The notes: a model not told the origin generated them from the letters alone. 64,000 nucleotides of DNA from an uncultured Muribaculaceae bacterium (GCA_934667475.1 CAKUMB010000001.1:372001-436000); one strand, 5' to 3'; shown: positions 34,962-44,604, numbered from the stretch's first letter. Numbers and translations: made by a program.

Positions 34962-35201
34962 TTACTCGGCTTTTGCGTTTTCAATATATGCGATGGCGTC
35001 GCCTACAGTCTGGATCTTCTCCGACTGATCGTCAGGAATTTGAATGTTGAACTCCTTCTCAAACTCCATGATGAGCTCTACGGTGTCGAGTGAATCTGCA
35101 CCGAGGTCCTGTGCGAATGTAGCTTCGGGGGTTACTTCTGACTCGCTAACGCCTAATTTGTCAACGATGATAGCTTTTACTCTTTCTGCAATTTCAGACA
35201 T
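34962..35201 (-). CDS. acpP: Acyl carrier protein
   Basis: 79 residues, acidic, carrying growing acyl chains on a 4'-phosphopantetheine arm at Ser37 ([17 protein letters not shown]). The four-helix layout and length are those of AcpP. It is the first gene of acpP-fabF-rnc. A weak TTACTTTG box lies on minus about 60 nt upstream. Confidence 0.97.
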   Translation of the reverse strand: MSEIAERVKAIIVDKLGVSESEVTPEATFAQDLGADSLDTVELIMEFEKEFNIQIPDDQSEKIQTVGDAIAYIENAKAE

Positions 35202-35448
35202 AATAATAAGTTTTTGATTGTTTATAAAAGTTCTTGATTAAATCCTATTTCAATTTTGGGTGCAAAGTAAACAATTAAAATTCATATAATAAAGCAAAAT
35301 GCCAACAAATTACCCCTCGTTGCACTTTTTTAGCCAAAGTGTGCAACCTGTATTTAGTTTTTACTAATATTTTCATTACTTTAACTATTGGGCGGTGTTA
35401 AATTATGTAATAATTTTAGTTTTCAGCCTCTTAAGTGGCTCCGCCGTG
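35202..35448. other. AT-rich divergent intergenic region of acpP and the flavodoxin-like gene
   Basis: About 280 nt between the two divergent genes. It holds the acpP upstream region (TTACTTTG near 35262-35270 on minus) and the plus-strand promoter at 35449. No gene is seen. Confidence 0.5.
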
Positions 35449-35479
35449 TTGCGTTTTGCCTGTGGGTGGCGTAAATTTG
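35449..35479 (+). promoter_or_regulatory. Promoter almost touching a start codon (possible leaderless mRNA)
   Basis: TTG (35449-35451), 20-nt spacer, TAAATTTG (35472-35479). The start codon ATG begins at 35484, only four bases later, so transcription would begin at or next to the A of the ATG. Confidence 0.45.
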
Positions 35480-35483
35480 TCGT

Positions 35484-36104
35484 ATGAAAGTGATTCTTGT
35501 TAATGGTAGTCCGCACCCCAATGGGTGTACTGCCACTGCGCTGGCCGAGGTGGCCGGCGCACTCAATGGTTGCGGTGTCGACACCGAGTCGTTCTGGATT
35601 GGCGCGCGGCCCATTTCGGGCTGCATGGCGTGCGGCCAGTGTGGCGAAAGCGGCCAGTGCGTGTTCACCGACCAAGTCAACCTGCTGGCTGCCAAGCTCG
35701 ACGGCTGCGATGGCATTGTGTTTGGCTCGCCGGTGTATTATGCCAGCCCCAATGGTGCGCTGCTGGCTTTCATGGACCGTCTGTTCTACTCGGCCGGCGA
35801 CCGCCTTGCCCACAAGCCTGCGGCTGCCGTGGTGAGCTGCCGCCGAGGTGGAGCTACGGCCACGTTTGATGTGATAAACAAATATTTCACCATCAACAAT
35901 ATGCCCGTGGTGTCGTCGCAATACTGGAATCAGGTGCACGGCAACACACCCGACGAGGTGCGCCGCGACCTGGAGGGAATGCAGACCATGCGCACCCTGG
36001 GATGCAACATGGCTTGGCTGCTGGCCTGCATCGAGGCTGGCCGCGCCGCCGGTGTGAGGCCGCCCGAGCTCGAGCCCTGGACGGCCACCAACTTCATCCG
36101 CTAA
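35484..36104 (+). CDS. Flavodoxin-family / NADPH-dependent FMN reductase-like protein
   Basis: 206 residues with a Rossmann-type flavodoxin fold. The FMN phosphate loop is VNGSPHPNGCTATALAE. A Cys cluster C..CGQCGESGQC lies at about residues 47-59, as in iron-sulfur flavoproteins. GSPVYYASPNGALLAFMDRLFYS is typical of the NADPH-dependent FMN reductase family. The electron donor and acceptor are unknown. It is probably cytoplasmic. The start is the only sensible Met before the FMN loop. Confidence 0.88.
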   Translation: MKVILVNGSPHPNGCTATALAEVAGALNGCGVDTESFWIGARPISGCMACGQCGESGQCVFTDQVNLLAAKLDGCDGIVFGSPVYYASPNGALLAFMDRLFYSAGDRLAHKPAAAVVSCRRGGATATFDVINKYFTINNMPVVSSQYWNQVHGNTPDEVRRDLEGMQTMRTLGCNMAWLLACIEAGRAAGVRPPELEPWTATNFIR

Positions 36105-36136
36105 GTCGCTATAATATAAATGTGATGGAAAACACA

Positions 36137-36174
36137 GCGAAGCCCAACTGCCGTGAAAAGCAGCTGGGCTTCGC
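36137..36174. terminator. Hairpin between convergent flavodoxin-like and WG-repeat genes
   Basis: GCGAAGCCCAACTGC (36137-36151) and GCAGCTGGGCTTCGC (36160-36174) pair except for one mismatch, around an eight-base loop. No strong T-tract is on either side. It is placed as a bidirectional terminator. Confidence 0.55.
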
Positions 36175-36194
36175 CGTATGTGTGTTATGCTATG

Positions 36195-37709
36195 CTACTT
36201 GCGCGCTTGGCGCGGCAGCGGCTGCGCGTCGGCAGCGTTCATGAAGTAGGCTATCTTGAATATGCCGTCGCTGTAGCCCATCGATATGGCCGTGCCGGCT
36301 TCACTGGTGAATATGCCGCCTTCGCCCAGCACAAACCCGTTGGTGCCCAGTGCGCTCGAAATTTTGCGCAGCATCTCGTCTTCAATGCCGTTGGCGCACT
36401 GCTTCAGGTCGTAGTCCATGCTCACGGCGCTTATCTTGGCGTCGAGGTTGAACTGCGGCAGCCCGCCTGCTCCCAGCGATGCGATGTCACGGTCGAAGAA
36501 GTAGCTTATGGTCAGCGCGCCCATTTGCTGCTGCGCATAGTTGATGCCCATGTAGGCGTTTGGGTCGCTGCCCACAAGGTTGTTGAGGTCCATCAGTGTG
36601 CTGCCATTCTGGGCTCCGCAGACGTGGGTGTCGTTGAACATCGTCATCAGGTTGGCGGCCACCAGGTCTACGTCGATGAATCCACGCAGGGCGCTCATGT
36701 CGGTGTTGGGCATCTGGAATGCCTCAAACTTGAGGCCGCCCACGGCCTTGCCGTTCTGGTCAACCAGGCTGTATGTGCTGTCGGCTGCAACTATATAGCG
36801 GTCGGCGCTCACGTCAATCACCTGCTTGTATTTTATAGGAATCATCACCTGATTGTTGTGGTCCACCATGCCCACTTTGCCGTCATTCACCACTATGTAG
36901 TAGCCAGCGTTGGTTAGGTGGCCGTTTTGGTAGTGTGCGTTCTTTATTGTGTCGGGCACGGCATCGGGGTTGGGCACCTCTTTGCCCGAGCGGTCGATGC
37001 ACACCACGCTGTCGCCCTTTTGCAGGGGCATCACACCGTTGCAGAAGTAGGGCGAAATCACGCCATACTCGGTGCTGCTGAGCGAGAACAGCTCTTTGCC
37101 GTCGGGGTCGATGCCAGTGATGTCGTAGGCGCTGTCCTGCATCTCGCGTGTCACTATGGCCACGTTGTCATAAAGGAATGCGGCGGCATTGTCGAGGTCA
37201 ACGCTGAATGCCGTGTCGCCCTGCTCGGTCACATATCCGCAGCGGTTTTGGTCGGTGCGCACCACAGCGCGCCCGTGGTTGAACATAGTGGCCTCGGCTA
37301 TCTCGTTCGACAGCGCTTTCACCGCATTGCCCTGCTTGTCGATCACCGTCAGTGGGCCGCCTTTGACGCTGGCAATGGCGTAGCCGTCGGTTGAGAAGTA
37401 GGTCACGCTGCCATAGTGGGTGCCGTTGATGGGCTTGGTGGGGTTGCTGATGTTGTAGTAGTCGTAGGTGCCGGCGTCGTTCATCACGAAAAACATGTCA
37501 TCGATCACGCTCGACGGCGGATTTTTGAATGCGTTCATGACAACAAGTTTGCCGGTGGTTATGTCTACGATGCTCCACTTGTTGGAGCCTTGCAGCTTCA
37601 CGGGCAGATATTTGGTGCCCAGCGGATAGCCGCCGTTGTCGCTTTTCGAGCAGGCGCAGGCAAGCAGCGCGAGCAGTGCCACCACGGTGGCGTGGATGAA
37701 ATGTTTCAT
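36195..37709 (-). CDS. WG-repeat lipoprotein
   Basis: 504 residues from ATG 37707-37709 (MKHFIHATVVALLALLACAC). An upstream in-frame start is unlikely. A lipobox-like LLACAC is followed by SKSDNGG, so the protein is probably a lipoprotein. The body has several WG-type repeat units (KWSIVDITTGKLVV, PLTVIDKQGNAVKAL, RCGYVTEQGDTAFS, VGMVDHNNQVMIPIKYKQV and YSLVDQNGKAVGGLKF). Such repeats are common in Bacteroidetes and of unknown exact role, perhaps ligand binding. The C-terminal third is not repetitive and is unrecognised. The gene stands alone. Confidence 0.82.
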   Translation of the reverse strand: MKHFIHATVVALLALLACACSKSDNGGYPLGTKYLPVKLQGSNKWSIVDITTGKLVVMNAFKNPPSSVIDDMFFVMNDAGTYDYYNISNPTKPINGTHYGSVTYFSTDGYAIASVKGGPLTVIDKQGNAVKALSNEIAEATMFNHGRAVVRTDQNRCGYVTEQGDTAFSVDLDNAAAFLYDNVAIVTREMQDSAYDITGIDPDGKELFSLSSTEYGVISPYFCNGVMPLQKGDSVVCIDRSGKEVPNPDAVPDTIKNAHYQNGHLTNAGYYIVVNDGKVGMVDHNNQVMIPIKYKQVIDVSADRYIVAADSTYSLVDQNGKAVGGLKFEAFQMPNTDMSALRGFIDVDLVAANLMTMFNDTHVCGAQNGSTLMDLNNLVGSDPNAYMGINYAQQQMGALTISYFFDRDIASLGAGGLPQFNLDAKISAVSMDYDLKQCANGIEDEMLRKISSALGTNGFVLGEGGIFTSEAGTAISMGYSDGIFKIAYFMNAADAQPLPRQARK

Positions 37710-38170
37710 GTCGGTGTCTCTTATGAGTGGTCTCAAAGTTCGTGAGTTAGTCTTTTTAGTGCGCGGCCGGCCTGCACCGCAGCTTGCCGGCTAACGTGTG
37801 GCAAACTTACAAAAAACTTCAGTCACTTTCTCTCAATAAGAATTAAAAAACGGCAGCTGCCCGTTAAATTCCCCAAAACCACAGTTTTTTGCAGTGCAAA
37901 CTGAAAACAAGTGCCTAATTAATCCGCATATTTTTTTAGCTGCCTTAGCGCACACAATATTAACGTAACATGCACACAATGATTATCGACCGAAGAATGA
38001 TTGTCGCCGCGCGTGGCGTGTAGGCCATCACTACAAAGGGGTTGCACTTTTACTCTGTGACAACTGCAATACTCTAATCCACATGGGGTTTGCGGCAAAC
38101 AGTATAAATGCAATCGCTTCTCCGGAGCACTCGTTCTGGCATCATTTTCCAAAAATCGAATATGAAATAA
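37710..38170. other. Intergenic stretch with a TAnnTTTG box
   Basis: A TAAGTTTG on minus at 37802-37809 is a plausible -7 box for the WG-repeat gene, with no good -33 box. Otherwise I see nothing in this stretch. Confidence 0.45.
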
Positions 38171-38205
38171 GCGCGGGACTCTGATTGCATGAAAGAGTCC
38201 CGCGC
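38171..38205. terminator. Terminator of sbcDC
   Basis: GCGCGGGACTC (38171-38181) and GAGTCCCGCGC (38195-38205) pair perfectly, with TTTT on plus and a TTATTT on minus just outside. It lies 23 nt past the sbcC stop. Confidence 0.8.
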
Positions 38206-38227
38206 TTTTGGGCAGTGGAGAGTTGGT

Positions 38228-41200
38228 TCATGTGGTGGTCACCGTCACGGTGCTGCGTGTGGGGCACGCTGGGTCGCGGCGCACTTGCACCTGGGTGTGT
38301 ATGCGGGCCGACAGTGCCTCCATGTGGCTGATGATGCCCACCTTGCGGCCGCCTATGCTCTGCAGCCGCTCGAGGGTGCTCACCACGGTGTCGAGGCAGT
38401 TCTCGTCGAGGGTGCCGAAGCCTTCGTCGATAAACAGCGTGTCGACGGCAAACTCGCGGCCCTGAATGCGGGCCAGCGCCAGTGCCAGTGCCAGCGATGC
38501 CATGAAGCCTTCGCCGCCCGACAGCGTGTTGGCCGTGGTGCGCACGCCGCCGTTGAAGTTGTCCTCTATCAGAATTGACAGCGAGTCGGTGCCGCACGTC
38601 AGCCGGTAGCGTTGTGTGAAGTGCCTCATGTAATCGTTGGCGTCGTGCAGCAGGTTGCGCAAAATAAAGCTTTGGGCTATGGTGCGCAGTTTCTTGCCGT
38701 TGTTGTCGCCAAGGTCGCTGCACAGTTTGTCCCACTTTAGCCATTCGTCTTCAAGCGCTTTCAGCTTCTGGCGGTCGCTGCTCACTTGGGCCTTAGTGTT
38801 TTCGTTGTCGCTCAGCTGCTGCCGCTGCTGGCCTATGCGCTGGTTCAGCTCGTTGGTCATCTTGCGGCACTCGTCAAGTTGCTGCTGCAGCGACTCGGTG
38901 GTGTCGCCGTCGGCCATTTCAGGCTTTTGGCTGTTGAGGTTGACCATGGTGTCGCAAGCCGCTTTAAGGCGGCCTTGCAGCTTGAGCAACTGCTCATTCA
39001 GCTGGCCCAGACGCTGCTTCATGCCGCTTATTGCTTCCGCCCCTATGGTGCCCAGCATGGCAATGCGCTCGGGCGCAATGCCGCTGCTTTGGCAAAATTC
39101 ATTCACCGCTTTGTGGTATTCATCGTTGGCCTCTTTCAGGCTTTCGCGGGCGGTTCGCCACTCGGTGGCATGGCGTAGCAGTATTGAGGCTTTGTCGGCA
39201 AGGCCGTCAACTTTGGTTGGCTCTTGTGCGGGCAGCTGCCCCCACAGCGAGTTGAACGTGTTCAGGTCGTTGAGGCGGTTGGCGGCGTTCTGCAGATTGG
39301 CTTTGGCTTCGGTCATGACCGCATTCAGTCGGTTCAACTCCTTCTCTTTGTCGCTCAGCTGCTTGGCCTCGCTGCCAATGCGGTCAATCACGCCCTGTCC
39401 GTCGCGTGTCCACGCATCGCGCCAGCCGCTAATGGTGATCACGCCGTCGGCCCACTTCAGGTTGTCTTCAGCACGTTGGCCGTAGCTTTTAATCGCTTGC
39501 TCAAGGCTTTCGATGCGAGCCTTGGCTGTGGCGCTTTTTTCTCTCAATTCGGCCAGTTTGGCGTCGGTGGTGGCCACAGCTTTGCTGTGCTTTTCGGCCT
39601 CTTTCTGCTTGCCATCGGCCAGGTCGCGCATGGTGTTTGCCTCGTCCAGGTCCTTTTGGGCTTGCTGCTTGGCATCGCTGGCTATCTGCATTTCACGCTT
39701 GGCCACTTCCTCGCTTGGCTCACCGCTCAGTTCCAACTCCTGCCACAGCTGCTTGGCCGTGGCGCGAGCCTCGCTGGCATCCCTGGCGGCTTTTGCCAAC
39801 TCGGTGCCGGCATCGGCCAATTGCTTTTGTAGTTCGTTGGCCGCCTTGGCGTTTAGGCCGTTGGCCGATGCGGCCTTGGTTAGAGCAGCCTGAGCCTTTT
39901 CGCGCTCGGCTTGCAGTGGCAGCAGCGCGCTTTCAAACGCCTCGGTAGTCAGTTCGCCGTCAATCACATGACCGCACAGCGGGCATGTGTCGCCCGCCTT
40001 CAGCCTCGATCGCAGTTCCTTTATGTTGTCGTCGAGGCTTAGCTTCACCTTGTCATATTGCTCGTTGGCCCTGTCGCAGCGTTCCTTGGCTTGTGCCTCC
40101 TCTGTCTTCAGCTGCGGCTCTTTGGCCTTCAGTTCGTTGAGCTTCGTTTTGGCCTCGTTGACCTTGCCCTGGACTCTTGCCTCGTAGTCAGCCAGTTGGT
40201 TAAGTCTGCCAATGGCCAACTGTGTCTTGCCAAGCAGCAGGGCTCGTGCCTCGGCCTTGTTGCGCTTCTCCTCGATGGCTTTCGGGTTGCGCTTGGCGTA
40301 GTCGGTGCGCAAGGCCGCCTCTTCGGTCTTGAAGGCTTCGGCCTGCCGCTCCTCGTTGGTCTTTAGCTCTTTCATCTTTTTCACCTCACGGCCTATGGCA
40401 GCGAGGGTCTCTTGCTGCTTGTCGATGTCGCGGCGCGCCTTCATGGTGTCGCGGTCCAGTTGCAGGCATTCTCTCAGCTTGGCGGCAATGGTCTGCGCCT
40501 GTTCCAGCATGTGGCGGTGGGCGCTGTTGTCGTCAATCCACTTTTGGACTGTGGCGGCCGCCTGCTCGGTGCGCTTGGTGTCGGCTTCCAGCCATTTCAG
40601 CCCCGATTTAAGACGGGCAAAGTCGGCCGCCAGCTGTGTGGATTTTCCTTCGAGTGCGGCCAACTGCTTTTCGTTGCTGCCGATTTGCTCAAGTTGCGCG
40701 CGTGCCTTGGCCGACTTGTCCCAGTCGTCAACGGTGCGCGCCTCTTGCTGCGCCTGGTCGCTTTGCAGCGCCGACTCCACATTGCGCACCTCGGACTCAA
40801 TCGACGCCTTGCCTGCTTCGGCCTTTTGTCTGTCGGCAATCCAGTTGATTATGCCCTGCAGCCGCTTCGATTCGTTGCCAAGACCATCGGCCTCCTTTTG
40901 GCTTCGCTCGAGGTCGGCGCGCAGCGCCTGCTCCTGGTCGTCGCTCAGCAGCTTAACGTCGTCGATTTTGGCCTTCAGGCGGCTGTAGTCGTCGGCCTTC
41001 TGCCGGGTGATTTCATATATCTTCTGCCCTATGCGCGAATACACCTCGGTGCCTGTGAGCTTCTCCAATATTGCGCTGCGGTTGCCGTCGTCACTCTTCA
41101 AAAACTCGGTGAACCGGCCCTGAGCCAACAGTGTGGTGCGGCAAAACTCATCGAAGTTCAGGCCCACAGCCTCTTTTATGGCCGCATTGATTTCGGTGCC

Positions 41201-41614
41201 TTTGACGTAGGTGGTGCCTTCACACTCAAGTGTGCGCTTCAAATTAGACAGATTGCCGTCTGTCTTGCCGTGGGCGCGGTGCACGCTCCATGTGGCGCGG
41301 TAGTGCTTGCCGTCGTTGCCCTCAAAGGTGAGCTCCACGCCGCCTTTGCCGGTGTTGCGGCGCAGCAGCTGGCGGTTGTCGAAGATGTTTATCTGGTCGT
41401 TGTTGAGCAATATTTTGTCTTTGATGTTTTTCGACAGACGCGGTGTGTCGTTGTACAGCGCCAGGCAAATGGCGTCGAGAATGGTCGACTTGCCGCTGCC
41501 CGTCTCGCCGTTGATAATAAACAGTTTGGCCTGTCCCAGCACATCGCCGGTGAAGTCGATTTCGGCATGCTCAACCGATGCTATGTTGCTTATGGTTAGT
41601 TTCAGGAGTTTCAT
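38228..41614 (-). CDS. sbcC: SbcC-like SMC-family nuclease subunit ATPase
   Basis: 1128 residues; the ATPase of the SbcCD (Mre11/Rad50-like) nuclease that trims DNA ends and hairpins. P-loop NGETGSGKSTILDAICLALY is at the N-terminus. A long coiled coil carries the zinc hook CPLCGHVI at about residue 542. The ABC signature LSGGEGFMASLALALALARI is near residue 1030, followed by Walker B VDTLFIDEGFGTLDE. The low-complexity Glu/Lys/Ala-rich middle is expected coiled coil. It overlaps sbcD by four bases (ATGA), so translation is coupled. Confidence 0.93.
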   Translation of the reverse strand: MKLLKLTISNIASVEHAEIDFTGDVLGQAKLFIINGETGSGKSTILDAICLALYNDTPRLSKNIKDKILLNNDQINIFDNRQLLRRNTGKGGVELTFEGNDGKHYRATWSVHRAHGKTDGNLSNLKRTLECEGTTYVKGTEINAAIKEAVGLNFDEFCRTTLLAQGRFTEFLKSDDGNRSAILEKLTGTEVYSRIGQKIYEITRQKADDYSRLKAKIDDVKLLSDDQEQALRADLERSQKEADGLGNESKRLQGIINWIADRQKAEAGKASIESEVRNVESALQSDQAQQEARTVDDWDKSAKARAQLEQIGSNEKQLAALEGKSTQLAADFARLKSGLKWLEADTKRTEQAAATVQKWIDDNSAHRHMLEQAQTIAAKLRECLQLDRDTMKARRDIDKQQETLAAIGREVKKMKELKTNEERQAEAFKTEEAALRTDYAKRNPKAIEEKRNKAEARALLLGKTQLAIGRLNQLADYEARVQGKVNEAKTKLNELKAKEPQLKTEEAQAKERCDRANEQYDKVKLSLDDNIKELRSRLKAGDTCPLCGHVIDGELTTEAFESALLPLQAEREKAQAALTKAASANGLNAKAANELQKQLADAGTELAKAARDASEARATAKQLWQELELSGEPSEEVAKREMQIASDAKQQAQKDLDEANTMRDLADGKQKEAEKHSKAVATTDAKLAELREKSATAKARIESLEQAIKSYGQRAEDNLKWADGVITISGWRDAWTRDGQGVIDRIGSEAKQLSDKEKELNRLNAVMTEAKANLQNAANRLNDLNTFNSLWGQLPAQEPTKVDGLADKASILLRHATEWRTARESLKEANDEYHKAVNEFCQSSGIAPERIAMLGTIGAEAISGMKQRLGQLNEQLLKLQGRLKAACDTMVNLNSQKPEMADGDTTESLQQQLDECRKMTNELNQRIGQQRQQLSDNENTKAQVSSDRQKLKALEDEWLKWDKLCSDLGDNNGKKLRTIAQSFILRNLLHDANDYMRHFTQRYRLTCGTDSLSILIEDNFNGGVRTTANTLSGGEGFMASLALALALARIQGREFAVDTLFIDEGFGTLDENCLDTVVSTLERLQSIGGRKVGIISHMEALSARIHTQVQVRRDPACPTRSTVTVTTT

Positions 41615-42840
41615 TTTGCGTTGTTTTCTGTCACCATTTCAATGGCGGTGTTGATCATTTGCCTCTCTTCTTGGGTTAGCGTCCTTTTCCGCATGTCAAA
41701 GTATCGCTCAATCAGGTCGATGGGCTTGGTCTCGGCCATTTCGCCCGCCGTGAGCGACTCAAGTGCCGCGGCCTGGCCCGCCCCTGCGTTGGTGGTGATG
41801 CGAAACTGGCAGAAGTGGCAGTCGCTCTTGCCAAGCTCGGCCAGCCGCTGCGCCACGGCGTCTTCGCCATTGGCCGGCGCGTGGCCGTCATCGCTGGCTA
41901 TGTTCAGCCGCAGGTAGCATGGGCCGTCGGGCAGCTCGCCGAGCCGCTCCACCGCCTCGCCAAATTCGGCGGGCTCGGCAGGAAACAGCATCAGCGGTGC
42001 CGTGTCGGCAATCTCCACCTCCCTGATTTCGGGCAGGTCGTGGCCGTTGAGCGTTACTATGCTCACCGAGTGGCTGTAGTCAATCTCGCCAAACGTGCAG
42101 GCCAGTGGCGAGCCGCAGTAGCGCATGCGTCCGTTGCCAAATGTCGACGGCTTGTGTATGTGCCCCAGGGCCACGTAGTCGAATCCGTGTTGCAGCACGT
42201 CTTGGCCTATGCTGTCGATGCCGCCCACCATGCTGTCGGCAAGCTGGTGGTCGAATGCTCCGCTCACCGTCAGGTGTCCGGCCAGCACCACTGGCGCGCC
42301 ACCGCTGTTGCGCTTGGCCACGGCAGCGGCCAGGTCGGCATAGAAGCGGCTTATGCGCTCCTTGGAGTCGAGCTGTTCGCCGGTAGGGTTGGGATAGCTG
42401 CCTGCGGCCACAAATGGCACCGCGGCCACATATCCCACGGGATGCGCGGGGTCGGTGCCTATGGGCACAATGTGGCTGTCGAAGTCGGCACTGCCGTCGG
42501 TGTGGCGTGCTATGCCGCCCACCACGTGCACGTTGAATTCCCGCCATAGCGGACTGTGAACCCTGATTTGCGAGGCGCTGTCGTGGTTGCCCGTAATCAC
42601 CACTATGGTCATTTGCGGCAGCGCGTGGTGTATGGCCATCACCTTTTGCAGAAACAGCTGGCGCACCTTGGCCGAGGGTGCCACCTGATGGTAGATGTCG
42701 CCGCTCACCACCATTGCGTCGGGGCGCTGGGCCAAGGCTATGCTGAGCAACTGGTCGAGAAACGCCTCTTGCTGCTCTTGCCGCTGGTAGCTCATGAGCT
42801 CCTGGCCAAGGTGCCAGTCGCTTGTGTGGAGTATCTTCAT
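41611..42840 (-). CDS. sbcD: SbcD-like exonuclease subunit
   Basis: 409 residues from ATG 42838-42840 (MKILHTSDWHLGQELMSYQR). An upstream in-frame ATG is less likely. The calcineurin-like phosphoesterase motifs are visible: HTSDWHLG, VVSGDIYHQ, VVITGNHDSA, VVLAGHLTV and YVALGHIHKP. With SbcC it forms a Mn-dependent DNA end and hairpin nuclease. This may be relevant to the long palindromes at about 27-28 kb, since SbcCD acts on cruciforms (family knowledge). It is the first gene of sbcDC. Confidence 0.94.
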   Translation of the reverse strand: MKILHTSDWHLGQELMSYQRQEQQEAFLDQLLSIALAQRPDAMVVSGDIYHQVAPSAKVRQLFLQKVMAIHHALPQMTIVVITGNHDSASQIRVHSPLWREFNVHVVGGIARHTDGSADFDSHIVPIGTDPAHPVGYVAAVPFVAAGSYPNPTGEQLDSKERISRFYADLAAAVAKRNSGGAPVVLAGHLTVSGAFDHQLADSMVGGIDSIGQDVLQHGFDYVALGHIHKPSTFGNGRMRYCGSPLACTFGEIDYSHSVSIVTLNGHDLPEIREVEIADTAPLMLFPAEPAEFGEAVERLGELPDGPCYLRLNIASDDGHAPANGEDAVAQRLAELGKSDCHFCQFRITTNAGAGQAAALESLTAGEMAETKPIDLIERYFDMRKRTLTQEERQMINTAIEMVTENNAK

Positions 42841-42924
42841 AACATTAATTCGTGTTGTGCAATTCATTAAGCCTGCAAATGTAGCCATATTATGCAGCCT
42901 GTGCAAGAGGGCTGGCAGCAGAAA

Positions 42925-42967
42925 CGGCGCCCCGGCTGCCAATTGAATGCCAGCCGCAGGCGCCGTA
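42925..42967 (-). terminator. Likely terminator of metK
   Basis: ACGGCGCC and GGCGCCGT pair around an inner hairpin (CGGCTG/CAGCCG). On minus, TTTCT follows. About 40 nt after the metK stop. The T-tract is short. Confidence 0.5.
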
Positions 42968-43007
42968 GCGCAGTTCGTTATGGTTTTTTGACGCCTCAGT
43001 CCCCCCC

Positions 43008-44300
43008 TTACAGGGCAAAAGCGTCTTTCAGAATGTCCACATAGTCAAGCTTCTCCCAGGTGAAGAGCTCCACCTGCATCACTTTCTCGCCCTCATATGG
43101 CGACTTGAAGTGCTTTGAAATCACCTTTGGCTCGCGGCCCACGTGGCCGTAGGCGGCCGTTTCCTCATAGATGGGGTTGCGCAGTTTCAGCCGCTTTTCA
43201 ATGGCCCACGGGCGCATGTCAAACAGCTTCTCGAGTATGCTGGCTATCTCGGCGTCGCTCTTGTCCACATGGCTTGTGCCAAAGGTGTCTACAAAGAAGC
43301 TCACCGGTTCGGCCTTGCCAATGGCATAGGCTATCTGCACCAGCATCTTGTCGGCAATGCCCGCTGCCACGGCGTTTTTGGCAATGTGGCGCGCGGCGTA
43401 GGCTGCCGAGCGGTCGACCTTTGAGGGGTCTTTGCCCGAGAATGCGCCGCCGCCGTGGGCACCGCGGCCACCGTAGGTGTCGACAATTATCTTGCGGCCT
43501 GTGAGGCCGGTGTCGCCTGCAGGGCCGCCTATCACAAACTTGCCGGTGGGGTTGACCAGCACCTTCAGCTTGTCGTCAAACAGTGCCTGCACATCGGCCG
43601 GCAGTTTGGCCACCACGCGCGGCAGCAGCACCGTCTTCACATCGTTTTCGATGCGGGCGTGCATCTGCTTGTCGGCCTCTGCCTGAGCGGCCTTGTCGCT
43701 GCTGCGCTCGGGCTTCACAAACTCGTCGTGCTGGGTGCTTATCACAATAGTGTTCACGCGCACGGGGCGGTGGGTGTCGCCGTCATACTCCACTGTCACC
43801 TGGCTCTTGGCGTCGGGGCGCAGATAGGGCAGGGTGCGGCCTTTGCGCAGCTCGGCCAGCTCGCGCAGCAGCAGGTGGGCAAGGTCGAGGGTGAGCGGCA
43901 TGTAGTTGGGGGTCTCGTTGCATGCGTAGCCAAACATCATGCCCTGGTCGCCGGCGCCCTGCTCCTCGTCGCTCTCGCGCTCCACACCGCGGTTAATGTC
44001 GCCGCTCTGCTCGTGCAGGTTGGTCATCACGCCACACGAGTTGGCGTCGAAGCCATAGTCGCCGCGGGTGTAGCCGATTTTGCTGATGGTGTCGCGCGCC
44101 ACCTGCTGCACGTCGATGTAGGCTTGCGACTTCACCTCGCCGGCTATCACCACCTGGCCGGTGGTCACAAGGGTTTCGCATGCCACCTTCGACTGCGGGT
44201 CGAAGGCCATGAACTGGTCGAGGATTGCGTCACTGATTTGGTCGGCCACTTTGTCGGGATGGCCCTCTGAAACAGATTCAGATGTGAATAAATAGTTCAT
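43008..44300 (-). CDS. metK: S-adenosylmethionine synthetase
   Basis: 430 residues, the length typical of Bacteroidetes MetK. It makes S-adenosylmethionine from methionine and ATP. Signatures are seen: [57 protein letters not shown] and [22 protein letters not shown]. It has a long 5' leader (about 155 nt) from a good promoter, and this leader may hold a SAM-II-like element. It appears monocistronic. Confidence 0.97.
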   Translation of the reverse strand: MNYLFTSESVSEGHPDKVADQISDAILDQFMAFDPQSKVACETLVTTGQVVIAGEVKSQAYIDVQQVARDTISKIGYTRGDYGFDANSCGVMTNLHEQSGDINRGVERESDEEQGAGDQGMMFGYACNETPNYMPLTLDLAHLLLRELAELRKGRTLPYLRPDAKSQVTVEYDGDTHRPVRVNTIVISTQHDEFVKPERSSDKAAQAEADKQMHARIENDVKTVLLPRVVAKLPADVQALFDDKLKVLVNPTGKFVIGGPAGDTGLTGRKIIVDTYGGRGAHGGGAFSGKDPSKVDRSAAYAARHIAKNAVAAGIADKMLVQIAYAIGKAEPVSFFVDTFGTSHVDKSDAEIASILEKLFDMRPWAIEKRLKLRNPIYEETAAYGHVGREPKVISKHFKSPYEGEKVMQVELFTWEKLDYVDILKDAFAL

Positions 44301-44369
44301 CTTTCTACTTCGTTTTTAGTAAAGTGGAAAAACGCTAAATTTGCTGTGAACTCGTGTCTTGCTGGGGGA

Positions 44370-44432
44370 AAGTTAAGTCGCAGTTTTAGCATTTTTTTTA
44401 GTGGTTGCAAGCAGCCAAATTTGTCCACTATT
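44370..44432 (-). promoter_or_regulatory. Possible SAM-II-like riboswitch in the metK leader
   Basis: On minus, TAGTGG (44430 to 44425) pairs with CCACTA (44404 to 44399) and encloses ACAAATTTGGCTGCTTGCAA. An A-rich stretch and then GCTAAA follow. This recalls the SAM-II (SAM_alpha) layout as I remember it: a stem whose loop has ATTT and TTGCA, followed by GCTAAA. The P2b partner is not clear. The gene it would control makes S-adenosylmethionine. Confidence 0.4.
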
Positions 44433-44457
44433 GTTGTTATATATGTGATTTGTGCTG

Positions 44458-44488
44458 CAAAGTTACTGCTTTTTCCCATATTCCGCAA
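44458..44488 (-). promoter_or_regulatory. metK promoter
   Basis: On minus, TTG, 20-nt spacer, TAACTTTG (44465 to 44458). Fits the Bacteroidetes consensus and gives a leader of about 155 nt. Confidence 0.7.
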
Positions 44489-44536
44489 CTCCGGCCCGTC
44501 AATTTCCCCGGTTTTGAGGCGGCGGCCGAACAAAAA

Positions 44537-44575
44537 CAGAGCACCCCGCCTGGCTGTGTGGCCGGGCGGGGTGCT
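44537..44575 (-). terminator. Terminator of the M16 peptidase gene
   Basis: Arms AGCACCCCGCC (44540-44550) and GGCGGGGTGCT (44565-44575) are perfect. On minus CTGTTTTTG follows. About 30 nt after the stop codon. Confidence 0.85.
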
Positions 44576-44604
44576 TTATGGTATGTCAGTGACTTTAGCC
44601 GCTG

